Notes: generated by a model not told the origin, from the sequence alone. A DNA stretch of 26,680 bases from CAYTTR01 sp964440805 (GCA_964440805.1 CAYTTR010000035.1:1-26680), one strand, 5' to 3'. Counted from the stretch's first letter, positions 15,837 through 23,245 are shown. Numbers and translations: made by a program.

Positions 15837-16520
15837 ATGGAAGGATATTTTGTTGGTCCAGCAGGCTGGAGCTATAAGGACTGGGAAGGGATTGTTTACC
15901 CTTTGAAAAAACCGGCTGGTTTTCACCCCCTTCCATATCTCATGCATTTTATGGATATAGTGGAAATAAACAGTACTTTTTATCGTCCTCCGGTTTTGCG
16001 CAATTCAATCTCCTGGCTTCGCAAAATAAAGACTTCACCGCGATTTTTCCTATCAGTAAAACTTCACCAGTTGTTTACACACAAGAGAAAAGGTTTTTCT
16101 AAGGAAGACATCGACCAGCCGCTTATTTCAAATTCAATTCCTCCTACCTCATATGCTACAACCCAGGACTTCTCCTACGTTCGCCTTCATGGAAGAAACA
16201 CTAAGAACTGGTTCAAAGAAGACGCCGGAAGAGAGGAAAGGTACAACTATCTCTATTCCAAGGAAGAACTGACCGGTTGGGTGGAAAGGCTAAAAGCTCT
16301 GAAAAAGAAGAGTGAAAATGTTTTTGTCATCACCAACAATCATTACCGGGGTCAGGCTGTGATCAATGCCCTTCAGATAAAAAACAGGCTGACCGGAGAA
16401 AAATTCAATGTCCCTGCTTCACTAAAAAAATATTATCCTGAGTTGGAGGAGATAGCTATCAATGTAACAGAAGCTGATCTTGCTCTTTTCCCAGACAAAA
16501 AAGGGAAAAAAGAGGATTAA
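15837..16520 (+). CDS. DUF72 (YecE-like) protein with internal deletion
   Basis: A 227-residue protein of the DUF72 family (TIM-barrel-like, function not firmly known). The N-terminal part is typical: GPAGWSYKDWEGIVYP, DIVEINSTFYRPP, FFLSVKLHQLFTH. The C-terminal part is also typical: YVRLHGRNTKNW and NNHYRGQAVINA. Between FTH (about residue 82) and YVRLHGRN (from 114) only about 30 residues remain. DUF72 proteins normally have about 90-100 more there, including a QFP and an EFRH-W segment. The reading frame is intact, so this is an in-frame loss of the middle third; loss of function seems likely. It lies 3 bases before lysA. The ribosome site is poor. Confidence 0.8.
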   Translation: MEGYFVGPAGWSYKDWEGIVYPLKKPAGFHPLPYLMHFMDIVEINSTFYRPPVLRNSISWLRKIKTSPRFFLSVKLHQLFTHKRKGFSKEDIDQPLISNSIPPTSYATTQDFSYVRLHGRNTKNWFKEDAGREERYNYLYSKEELTGWVERLKALKKKSENVFVITNNHYRGQAVINALQIKNRLTGEKFNVPASLKKYYPELEEIAINVTEADLALFPDKKGKKED

Positions 16521-16523
16521 GAA

Positions 16524-17768
16524 ATGCCTTGGTGGGAAAACGAATTTCTCCGGGTAAAAAACAACAAGCTCTATCTTGAAGAAACGGAAGCTTCATCCAT
16601 AGCCGAAAAGAAAGGAACTCCTCTATTTGTTTACAGCCGGAAACAGATTCTTGCCAATATCCGCAACCTAAAACAGGCTCTTGCTCCTCTTTCTGATAAA
16701 ACCATTAAAATTCATTACGCCATGAAAGCTAATCCCCACCCGGCGATATTAAGTCTTGCCAAAAGGGAAAGCCTGGGAATAGATGCTGTTTCTCCAGCTG
16801 AAATCAAGAGAGCCAAAGAATCAAGCTTTCCTGCTTCAAAAATTATCTTCACCGGAACCAGCCTCAGCCGGGAAGACCTCCACCAGGCTCTTCTCCATGA
16901 TGGACTGATTATTACCTTAGACGCCATAGAACAACTGGAAATGCTCAAGGAAGTCCGAAACCTGGAATTCCCAAAAAAAGAAGTCAAATTATCCTTCCGC
17001 TGGAATCCTGGTATTGGAAAAGGCTTCAATTCAAAGGTTATTACAGCTGGAGAACGAACTCCGGACGGCATTCCTATCAAATTCGGCCTCGATGATTCAC
17101 TTCTTTTCGAGGCATTCCAGACAGCCCAGAATTATGGTTTTCAAACTGTGGGACTGCATCAACACCTGGGTTCAGGCTGGATGGAGGAAGATTACTCTTC
17201 AGTCTGCGAGGGTGTCTCCCGTTTGGTAGAAAAAGCTTCGCTGCTTGAGAAAAAAGGGTATCACCTTGAATTCCTGGATTTCGGAGGTGGCTTCGGTCCC
17301 AGATACTCCAAAGATCAAACCCTATTCCCTTTGGAGAAATATGCTTTGTTTATAAGCCGGCAAATAAAAGAAAAAAAACTAAGACTGAAAATCCTGGTCT
17401 TTGAACCAGGAAAATATCTGGTGGGAAACGCCGGTATACTGCTTGTAAAAGTAGAATACGTCAAAAAAAATTTCGGCAATCTCTTTGCCTGTGTCAATAC
17501 AGGCACCTTCAATTCTGTTCCCAGACCGGTTATCTACGAGGGGGCTAGGCACGAAATCGCCAACTGTTCGCAGGTAAAAACTGACAAGGAAGAGAAAATA
17601 ACTGTTGCCGGAAACCTCTGCGAGACAGGTGATATTTTTGCCCGGGAAATTCTCCTTCCACTTCCAAAACCCGGTGATATTCTGGCCTTGCTGACCACAG
17701 GAGCCTATTGCCGGAGCATGGCCTCAACTTTTAATCTGAGAGAAATCCCCCGCGAAATTTTTATTTGA
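16524..17768 (+). CDS. lysA: diaminopimelate decarboxylase-like enzyme
   Basis: A fold-III PLP decarboxylase that converts meso-diaminopimelate to lysine. PLP Lys68 lies in HYAMKANPHP. Also present are LHQHLGSG, the phosphate-binding GGGFGPRY (Gly254 on), EPGK (Glu294-Lys297, where EPGR is usual), CETGD (Cys366 on, the decarboxylase active-site motif) and GAYCRSMAS near the end. The protein stops at REIPREIFI, about 20-25 residues earlier than usual enzymes, which continue with a conserved tail. Lysine-type function is likely, but another diamino-acid substrate cannot be excluded given the changes. GAGG precedes the ATG. The gene ends one base from the convergent nitroreductase stop. Confidence 0.85.
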   Translation: MPWWENEFLRVKNNKLYLEETEASSIAEKKGTPLFVYSRKQILANIRNLKQALAPLSDKTIKIHYAMKANPHPAILSLAKRESLGIDAVSPAEIKRAKESSFPASKIIFTGTSLSREDLHQALLHDGLIITLDAIEQLEMLKEVRNLEFPKKEVKLSFRWNPGIGKGFNSKVITAGERTPDGIPIKFGLDDSLLFEAFQTAQNYGFQTVGLHQHLGSGWMEEDYSSVCEGVSRLVEKASLLEKKGYHLEFLDFGGGFGPRYSKDQTLFPLEKYALFISRQIKEKKLRLKILVFEPGKYLVGNAGILLVKVEYVKKNFGNLFACVNTGTFNSVPRPVIYEGARHEIANCSQVKTDKEEKITVAGNLCETGDIFAREILLPLPKPGDILALLTTGAYCRSMASTFNLREIPREIFI

Positions 17769-17769
17769 C

Positions 17770-18339
17770 TTAATTTTCTTCTCGAAGAGTGAATTCACTA
17801 AGGAAGGCCACTTCTTCCAGTGGTTTTCTCTCCGGCCGGTTTTTCTCCCACTCTACCTGTTTTTCGGAGAGAACGGGATTGAGCTCTTCTGATTTCTTTC
17901 CCACAATAATCAAGGTTATTACTTGATATTCTTGGGGTATTCCTAATATTTCCCTGGTTTTTTGGGGACTGTATCCGGCTATAGGATGAGCCACCAATCC
18001 TAGTTCGGTTGCCCTCAGGATTAAAAATCCGGCAGCCAGCCCGCAGTCAAACTGGTGGTAAACCCTGTCTTTGATGACGCAATCATCCTCTTCTTTACTA
18101 AAAACAGCTATAATCATGGAGGCCTCATAAGCCCATTCATTTCCTTCAGAGAGGGCTTCTCTCATTTGTCTCAAAACCTCTTTTTCTTTAACAAAACAAA
18201 ACCGGGCCGGCTGATTGTTGAAGCAGGATGGAGCCAAGCGGGCACACTCAGCCAAATCCTTGATCAAATCATCGGTTATTTCTACCGGCTCAAGCGACCG
18301 GTAAGCACGCCGGTTGTTTATGGCTTTAACTACATCCAT
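17770..18339 (-). CDS. nitroreductase family protein
   Basis: A 189-residue FMN-dependent nitroreductase-fold protein. It begins MDVVKAINNRRAYRSLEP with the basic FMN-phosphate residues (Arg10, Arg11), then LAPSCFNNQPARFCFV, HQFDCGLAAGFLILRATELGLVAH-like and GIPQEYQVITLIIVG segments, all typical. It probably reduces small quinone, nitro or enone compounds with NAD(P)H; the substrate is unknown. The ATG at 18339 is preceded by GGAGGG at an ideal distance. The frame is open 20 codons further up (to 18399), but those residues have no family counterpart. Confidence 0.88.
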   Translation of the reverse strand: MDVVKAINNRRAYRSLEPVEITDDLIKDLAECARLAPSCFNNQPARFCFVKEKEVLRQMREALSEGNEWAYEASMIIAVFSKEEDDCVIKDRVYHQFDCGLAAGFLILRATELGLVAHPIAGYSPQKTREILGIPQEYQVITLIIVGKKSEELNPVLSEKQVEWEKNRPERKPLEEVAFLSEFTLREEN

Positions 18340-18445
18340 TTTCCCTCCTCCCTTCTCTGAAATAATTACATAAATGAAAGTAAAAATCGAGCTTCCCATA
18401 GAAGTCTAACCGGTTCATTTAGGCTCAGGTATGTTTGTATAACTT

Positions 18446-18697
18446 AAGAGCATCAGGTATGTTCGGAGCGGCATTGAGGCGCCAGCCTTATCGAACCGCG
18501 ATTCGAGGGAATCCGACTTTGTCGGACGGCGAGTATGTATTGAGCATGACTCTAATAAAATGGGTAATATATTTACAAACACAGAATAAAATAATTTTTC
18601 TTGAAAAATGGCGTGGAGTTACGCAGCCGCCGAGAAGAACGGTGAGAGAAGGCGGAAAAGGCGCCGAATTAAAGCGGAGGACATTCCTGATGCTCTT
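18446..18697. mobile_element. 252-bp element with imperfect 39-bp inverted ends (MITE-like)
   Basis: The left end (18446-18484) begins AAGAGCATCAGGTATGTTCG. The right end (18659-18697), reverse-complemented, begins AAGAGCATCAGGAATGTCCT. By my count about 27 of 39 positions match, with the outer 12 perfect and a GGCGCC block at 33-38. The interior has a small hairpin (TCCGACTTTGTCGGA) and no convincing gene. The right end recurs at 7129-7170 and its terminal CCTGATGCTCT at 1160-1170. It fills most of the 459-base gap 18340-18798; the flanks hold only AT-rich sequence. A non-autonomous transposable element is the best explanation, but a structured RNA is possible. Confidence 0.6.
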
Positions 18698-18798
18698 TTA
18701 ATCAATGATTTCACTCCCACAAAATTGAAATAAACAGTTAGACAAATATTGGAATACAACCGTCTACAAACTGCTTGCAAAAAGACAGCCGGTAAGTT

Positions 18799-20163
18799 TT
18801 ATTCCGCCGGAGCCGGAGTCAGAATAATCCCTCCCACGTGAAGAGAATTTTCGCTATGAACATTCTTCAAAGCGACAGCCGCCTTCCATATTTCCCGGGC
18901 TCCCGGAGGAGCCTGGTCTTCTTTTAAAACCTCGGGCCCGGCAAACAAAGGAAGGTTCTTACTGAGAGAGCGGGCTTCCCGGGGAGGAAAACCGAATGCC
19001 CGGGCAGTTTCATAGACAGCAGAACGGGCCCGGTAGTTTTTCAAACTGCAGACAAAAGCAGCACCGGTCCGGCCTTTTCCGTATTTTTTCAGGACATAAG
19101 CCAGGACCTCATCCCGGCGGCCGGATTCAAAATCAAGATCGAAATCCGGAGGTTCGACCCGGCCGGGATTAAGAAATCTTTCAAAATAAAGGTCGCAGCC
19201 AAGAGGATTGATCCAGGAAATGCCCAGAAGATAAGCCAGGAAGGAAGAAGCACCCGAGCCTTTCAGATTGTGAAGTATTCCCCGCTTCCGGGCAAAACAG
19301 GCCACATCGTAAACAACCTGGAAATAGGGAGCAAAGCCTGAGTTTTCCACCACCTCAAGCTCTCTGCGAGCCCGTTCCCTTTCCTTCCAGCCGAGGCTTC
19401 TCATCTGCCGCAAACGGGTCAAAACCTCCTCTCTCAAGCTGACCGGAAAAAGGTCGGCCGGCAGAGAAGGAACAATGTCCTCAAAGGAAAAAGAGCATTT
19501 CTCAGCCACCTGAAAGGTATGCTGAAAAAAAGGCTTTACTTCCCGGCCGAACTTACTCAGAGCTAAGCTTTCCTGGCGGGGACCGAAAAGGCTTATTTTC
19601 CGCTTCCATTTCTTCCATTCCGGAGGGAAAGGCGTTTTTTTTATAAAGGAGCGGAGAAGAATAAGCCTTTCCGGCCGGCAGACAAACTTCAAGGGATTGG
19701 CCCAGACCAGAGGCAGTTCAAGGTTTTTTCCCCAGGCAAAAGCCGCCTTTAAGTTTAAAAACTCCCCTCCGGTATAAAACTCCCCTCCGCTTCCGGAAAC
19801 AAGGCTGCGGATAAAAGAAGGGGGCTCAAGCTCTTCTCTCTGAGGCAAAAGAACAACCACCAGGCCCTCGGTTGACCGGATTTTCCGGCTGTTAAGAATT
19901 TCCATCAGGTTCCAGTAACCCTGCCGCTCTTTGACCAGAAAGAGAAAAGACCGGCCGCCCACCTCAATTTCACAGCCTAAAAGAGGACGGACTCCGGCTG
20001 CCTGCATCAGGCGCACCCATTTTTCCCAGCCGTAAATATTGCCGGTGTCGGTCAGGGCCGCTTCGGGAATACCCGTTTCTTTAGCCCAGGAGGCAAGCTC
20101 CTCCAGCGTGCCGCCGCCTCGGCCTTTGCTGTAAACTGAATGAATCCTGAGTGGAATAAACAT
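18799..20163 (-). CDS. truncated DNA polymerase III alpha-like protein (PHP + partial palm)
   Basis: A 454-residue protein matching the N-terminal part of DnaE/ImuC polymerases (usually over 1000). PHP region: LRIHSVYS and ALTDTGNIYG, where two metal-site His are replaced, as in inactive PHP domains. Palm region: NLKGSGASSFLAYLLGI, FERFLNPGRVEPPDFDLDF with catalytic Asp342 and Asp344, then SLHVGGIILTP. It stops five residues later, before the region holding the third catalytic Asp, the fingers and the clamp-binding part. No continuation is found in other frames downstream, where the 252-bp element begins about 100 bases on. It cannot polymerise by itself. It lies 4 bases after dinB and is probably in the SOS operon. 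Either a recent truncation or a retained accessory protein. Confidence 0.8.
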   Translation of the reverse strand: MFIPLRIHSVYSKGRGGGTLEELASWAKETGIPEAALTDTGNIYGWEKWVRLMQAAGVRPLLGCEIEVGGRSFLFLVKERQGYWNLMEILNSRKIRSTEGLVVVLLPQREELEPPSFIRSLVSGSGGEFYTGGEFLNLKAAFAWGKNLELPLVWANPLKFVCRPERLILLRSFIKKTPFPPEWKKWKRKISLFGPRQESLALSKFGREVKPFFQHTFQVAEKCSFSFEDIVPSLPADLFPVSLREEVLTRLRQMRSLGWKERERARRELEVVENSGFAPYFQVVYDVACFARKRGILHNLKGSGASSFLAYLLGISWINPLGCDLYFERFLNPGRVEPPDFDLDFESGRRDEVLAYVLKKYGKGRTGAAFVCSLKNYRARSAVYETARAFGFPPREARSLSKNLPLFAGPEVLKEDQAPPGAREIWKAAVALKNVHSENSLHVGGIILTPAPAE

Positions 20164-20167
20164 CTTC

Positions 20168-21550
20168 TTACTTCGTCAAGGAAGCTGTTTTTAAAATATA
20201 GCCCCGCTTTATTTCAAAATCGTAGACAGCATCCAGCATCTTTTCCCTGACCGTAAGGACCGAACCGAAGCCGTATTTTTCTCTGACTGCATAAACTGCC
20301 GACCCCAGTTTTTCCTGCCGCTCCCGGTAGGGCTCAAAAAGAGAAAGGGAGCGGGCGGAGGCCAGGTCCGAAGCCTTAACCCCCAGCAGACGCAGAGCCA
20401 GAGGATAAGTGTTCCGCTTTTCCCCTGCCCGACGTTTTTCCGTTTCCGCTGGCCGTTTCCCGGCTGCAGCCCTGAATCCCGGCCTGTGAGGAAGCAAGTT
20501 TTCCTCCCTTGTGTCTCCGGGCCTTGACTTTTCGGCGGCTGCGGCAAGAGAGGCCCCGGTTTTTTTGACCGGGAAAAGAGACCGGAAAAGCTCCCGGGCT
20601 ACCCGGTAAATCTCTCCCATATCCTGGAGGGGCATGAGCAGGAGCCGGCGCCGGCTTTCCGTCCGGAAATCGGAGTAGCGGATTTTGACTTCTATGATGT
20701 GGGCATAAAGACGCTCTTTCCGCAGAGCCAGAGCCAGCCGGTCGCAGAGGTAGGCAAGATGGGCCAGGAGCAGCCGCTCTTCCCAGGTGTCCCCCAGAAA
20801 AGTGGTCTCTCTGGAAATGGATTTGGCTTCAGATGAAGCCAGTACCGGCCGGCTGTCCACTCCCCGGGCTTGTAAATAAAGCTCCTCACCGTTAAGACCG
20901 AAGAGTGAGCGCAGGGATGTCCGGGGCAGTCCCCTGAGATCTCCTATTCTGCGGATGTTGAGCAGGCGAAGTACAGCCTGGGTTTTGGCTCCTATCCCGG
21001 GCAGAGACTCCACTGGCAGAGAACTCAGAAACTCATCCTCGCTTCCCGGGGTAATTTCAAACAACCCCCCTGGCTTGGCCCGGTTGGTGGCCAGTTTGGC
21101 CAGCAGCTTGTTGGGTCCCGCTCCCACGGAAACCGTTAATCCCAGTTCCTTTTCCACTCGCTGCTTGATTTCCCGGACAATCCTTGAAAATGAAGGATAG
21201 AGGTGCCCGCAGCGGGTAAGCTCCAAGTAAGCCTCATCCAAGGAAGCTGCTTCCACATCGGGCGTATAGCGGGAGAGAATGCGGAAAAATTTTTCGGAGA
21301 AAGCCTGGTAGAGGCGGTAATTCCCCCTCAGAAAAATTCCGTGGGGACAAAGCCGGTAGGCTTGGTGAAGGGACATGCCGGAATGAACTCCGTATTTCCG
21401 GGCTTCATAAGAAGCGGTGGAAGCTACCCCTCTCTCATGGGGAAGCCCGCCCACAACAACCGGCTTGCCTTTAAGGGAAGGATCAAGCAGCACCTCCACG
21501 GCGGCAAAAAAAGCATCAATATCGATATGGGCTATCCATCTCCGTCTCAT
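20168..21550 (-). CDS. dinB: Y-family DNA polymerase IV (DinB-like)
   Basis: Error-prone translesion polymerase, 460 residues (usual about 350-400). Catalytic residues are intact: Asp10 in HIDIDAFFAAVE, and Asp105-Glu106 in ASLDEAYLEL. It is therefore not an ImuB-type inactive relative. VSVGAGPNKLLAKLATNRAKP and the thumb LPGIGAKT helix-hairpin-helix follow. Within the little finger a basic, Ala/Arg-rich insertion of about 45-50 residues (about 334-381) precedes YPLALRLLGVKASDL. SLSLF (401-405) is a likely beta-clamp-binding motif. A GAGG site precedes the ATG. It lies between lexA (upstream) and the truncated DnaE-like gene, so SOS control is expected. Confidence 0.92.
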   Translation of the reverse strand: MRRRWIAHIDIDAFFAAVEVLLDPSLKGKPVVVGGLPHERGVASTASYEARKYGVHSGMSLHQAYRLCPHGIFLRGNYRLYQAFSEKFFRILSRYTPDVEAASLDEAYLELTRCGHLYPSFSRIVREIKQRVEKELGLTVSVGAGPNKLLAKLATNRAKPGGLFEITPGSEDEFLSSLPVESLPGIGAKTQAVLRLLNIRRIGDLRGLPRTSLRSLFGLNGEELYLQARGVDSRPVLASSEAKSISRETTFLGDTWEERLLLAHLAYLCDRLALALRKERLYAHIIEVKIRYSDFRTESRRRLLLMPLQDMGEIYRVARELFRSLFPVKKTGASLAAAAEKSRPGDTREENLLPHRPGFRAAAGKRPAETEKRRAGEKRNTYPLALRLLGVKASDLASARSLSLFEPYRERQEKLGSAVYAVREKYGFGSVLTVREKMLDAVYDFEIKRGYILKTASLTK

Positions 21551-21665
21551 TGTCTTTTCCTCTCTTATTTCGTTTTCAAAAAATCAGGCAAGACTTCTCC
21601 TTCTTCTGATCCGGTCTTTTAAATTTTTACTGTGATTGCTGAGGACTCTGCCGTCCCCTGCTTTT

Positions 21666-22295
21666 TCAGTACTTTCTCAGCACTCCTACCACCCGGCCTA
21701 AAATCTTCACCTCTTCGGCCTCAATGGGCGAGAATTCCGGGTTCTCCGGTATCAGCCGGACCCGGTTCCGGTCGATTTTCAGACGCTTCAGGGTAACCGA
21801 GCCGTCGGGAAGGAGAGCAATGACCATTTCGCCGGAGCTGGCTGTATTGGTTCGCTCAACCAGAACCATATCGCCGTCGTCGATGTAGGCATCGACCATA
21901 CTCTTGCCGTCCACCCGGACACAAAAGATATTCCCCTGCCGCCGGCCTATCATCCAGTCGGGAACATCCACGCCTTCACCGGAGGGTTCAAAAACTTCCC
22001 GCGGCCGGCCGGCAGGAACCAACCCTGCCAGGGGAACCCGAACCCGGCTCTCCCCTCTTTGAATAAGCCCGGCAAGTTCTATCCGTCCCTTGACCCGCCT
22101 GAGATAGCCTTTCTGCTCGAGACTGAGCACATGCTTGAAAACAGCCGAGGGAAAAACTATTCCTAATTTTTCTCCTATCTGCCGGATAGCAGGAGCATAA
22201 CCGTACTCCAGAATAAAATCCCTGATGACCGTCAACACCTGCTGCTGCCGGCCGGTTAATTGACTCCGCCTTCTGTTCACCACTTTGTTCACCAT
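21666..22295 (-). CDS. lexA: LexA repressor
   Basis: SOS regulator of 209 residues. Winged helix-turn-helix: LTGRQQQVLTVIRDFILEYGYAPAIRQIGEKLG followed by SAVFKHVLSLEQKGYLRR (segments of residues 13-67). S24 peptidase domain: self-cleavage site Ala95-Gly96 (GLVPAGRP), catalytic Ser132 (GKSM) and Lys170 (VTLKRL). All are intact. The start at 22295 follows a GGGAGGGGAGG tract, but 12 bases away, so a GTG a few codons later is possible. It is divergent from the MntA-HepT pair, and dinB lies 115 bases downstream. The block has visibly higher GC than its neighbours. Confidence 0.95.
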   Translation of the reverse strand: MVNKVVNRRRSQLTGRQQQVLTVIRDFILEYGYAPAIRQIGEKLGIVFPSAVFKHVLSLEQKGYLRRVKGRIELAGLIQRGESRVRVPLAGLVPAGRPREVFEPSGEGVDVPDWMIGRRQGNIFCVRVDGKSMVDAYIDDGDMVLVERTNTASSGEMVIALLPDGSVTLKRLKIDRNRVRLIPENPEFSPIEAEEVKILGRVVGVLRKY

Positions 22296-22299
22296 TTAT

Positions 22300-22328
22300 A
22301 AAATAAGCCTCCCCTCCCTTTTTGTCAA
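22300..22328 (-). promoter_or_regulatory. possible lexA promoter
   Basis: On the minus strand a perfect TTGACA (22323-22328), 17-base spacer and TATTTT (22300-22305, 4 of 6) end 4 bases before the assigned ATG. The spacer contains the ribosome-site-like purine tract. Either the mRNA is almost leaderless, the start is downstream, or the real promoter lies further up. Confidence 0.35.
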
Positions 22329-22372
22329 GTGTTTTTTAAACTATTTTCTGAGGCAGGATTTGGAATTTGCAT

Positions 22373-22402
22373 TTGACTTTATAAGATTTGCTCTGATATA
22401 CA
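22373..22402 (+). promoter_or_regulatory. promoter for the mntA-hepT pair
   Basis: TTGACT (22373-22378, 5 of 6), 18-base spacer, TATACA (22397-22402, 4 of 6). The start would be near 22409, leaving a leader with AAAGGAG before the GTG at 22434. Confidence 0.5.
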
Positions 22403-22433
22403 TAAAGGTGCAAGAATAAAGGAGAAAAAATCC

Positions 22434-22745
22434 GTGGTTAGAGTCGAGCATTACCCTGTTGAAAAATTAAAAAAGCAAATTTTAGAAATTGTGGGCAAAT
22501 ATCTGGATCTGCGCTTATATCGAGTTTTCTTTTTCGGCTCAAGGGTTTCTGCATGCAATTCCCGTCGCTCCGACATAGACATTGGAATTGAAGGGCCTGA
22601 AGAAATTCCCGCCAGAGTCAGTGCGGAGATCCGGGAGGCGCTCGACAACCTCCCCACTCTCTACAGATTTGATCTTGTGGACTTCAAGAAAGTGACTCCT
22701 GAATTCAAGAAGGAAGCTTCAAAGAGTATCGAACATGTCAACTGA
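22434..22745 (+). CDS. mntA: MntA-type nucleotidyltransferase antitoxin
   Basis: A 103-residue minimal nucleotidyltransferase. The GSx10DxD motif is complete (Gly35-Ser36, Asp47, Asp49), and Asp80 in RFDLVD is the likely third acidic ligand. In characterised MntA-HepT (type VII) systems the enzyme adds AMP to a Tyr of the HEPN toxin and so silences it. The start is GTG with AAAGGAG 9 bases before. The last 11 bases overlap the hepT start, the usual arrangement. It is divergent from lexA. Confidence 0.9.
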   Translation: MVRVEHYPVEKLKKQILEIVGKYLDLRLYRVFFFGSRVSACNSRRSDIDIGIEGPEEIPARVSAEIREALDNLPTLYRFDLVDFKKVTPEFKKEASKSIEHVN

Positions 22746-23109
22746 ACTCCCGATTTTACAAGACTTTAAAAGAACCATTTTCCGGCTGGAAGAAGCTCTA
22801 AATCTCGAAAAAACCGATATTGTCCGGGACTCTGCTATAAAACGTTTTGAGCTTTGTTTTGATCTTGCCTGGAAAAATATCCAGATTTATGCCAGAAAGG
22901 AAGGAATTGAATCCCTCTCTCCCCGAAACTGCTTTAAAACAGCCTTTCAATTGAATCTGATTGAGTACGATGAGAGTTGGTTGGAGATGCTTGAAGACCG
23001 GAATCTGACTGTCCATATGTATAAAGAGAAGTACGCAGAAGAGGTCTTCGCCCGGCTCCCAAAGTATCTTCTTCTTTTTAAGGGCTTAGCTAAGAGCTTA
23101 ACTAAATAA
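22735..23109 (+). CDS. hepT: HepT-type HEPN toxin (nucleotidyltransferase substrate-binding protein)
   Basis: A 124-residue, mostly helical HEPN-domain protein of the nucleotidyltransferase substrate-binding family. It shows RDSAIKRFELCFDLAWKNIQ in the first half and the RNase signature Rx4HxY complete as Arg89, His94, Tyr96 (RNLTVHMY). The Tyr is the residue AMPylated by MntA in studied pairs. Expected role: an RNase toxin held off by MntA, possibly acting in phage defence or stress. Both motifs are intact, so the pair looks functional. It overlaps mntA by 11 bases. Confidence 0.9.
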   Translation: MSTELPILQDFKRTIFRLEEALNLEKTDIVRDSAIKRFELCFDLAWKNIQIYARKEGIESLSPRNCFKTAFQLNLIEYDESWLEMLEDRNLTVHMYKEKYAEEVFARLPKYLLLFKGLAKSLTK

Positions 23110-23132
23110 AGTCATTCACAATGTTAAAAGCC

Positions 23133-23150
23133 CATCAATTTGATGTTTTT
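23133..23150 (+). terminator. weak terminator after hepT
   Basis: A short stem (CATC / GATG, loop AATTT) is followed by TTTTT. It is about 25 bases after the hepT stop. The stem is only 4 bp, so confidence is low. Confidence 0.3.
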
Positions 23151-23164
23151 CCCGGTCTACTTTT

Positions 23165-23199
23165 GGATCGCCTCGGCCACTGCATGGCCTCGCGATGAC
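23165..23199. repeat. interspersed palindrome of the GGATYGC..GCGATGAC type
   Basis: An outer stem ATCGC/GCGAT and an inner stem GGCCA/TGGCC (loop CTGCA) with a small internal loop. Sequences of this form (GGATTGCTTCGGCC...GGCCTCGCAATGAC) recur between genes in many unrelated bacterial genomes. The function is unknown. Only one copy is in the window. Confidence 0.55.
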
Positions 23200-23245
23200 A
23201 TTGAAATTTCTGCCCTTCGCTCGTCTCACTCATTTTCTATTATTA

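Noticed and set aside
18435..18701. An 88-codon plus-strand frame within the inverted-end element
   Set aside because: No ribosome site, and the sequence is explained by the inverted ends and hairpin of the element.
22434..23109. Reading the nucleotidyltransferase pair as an antibiotic-resistance enzyme
   Set aside because: The short length, the overlap with a HEPN protein and the GSx10DxD motif fit MntA-HepT instead.
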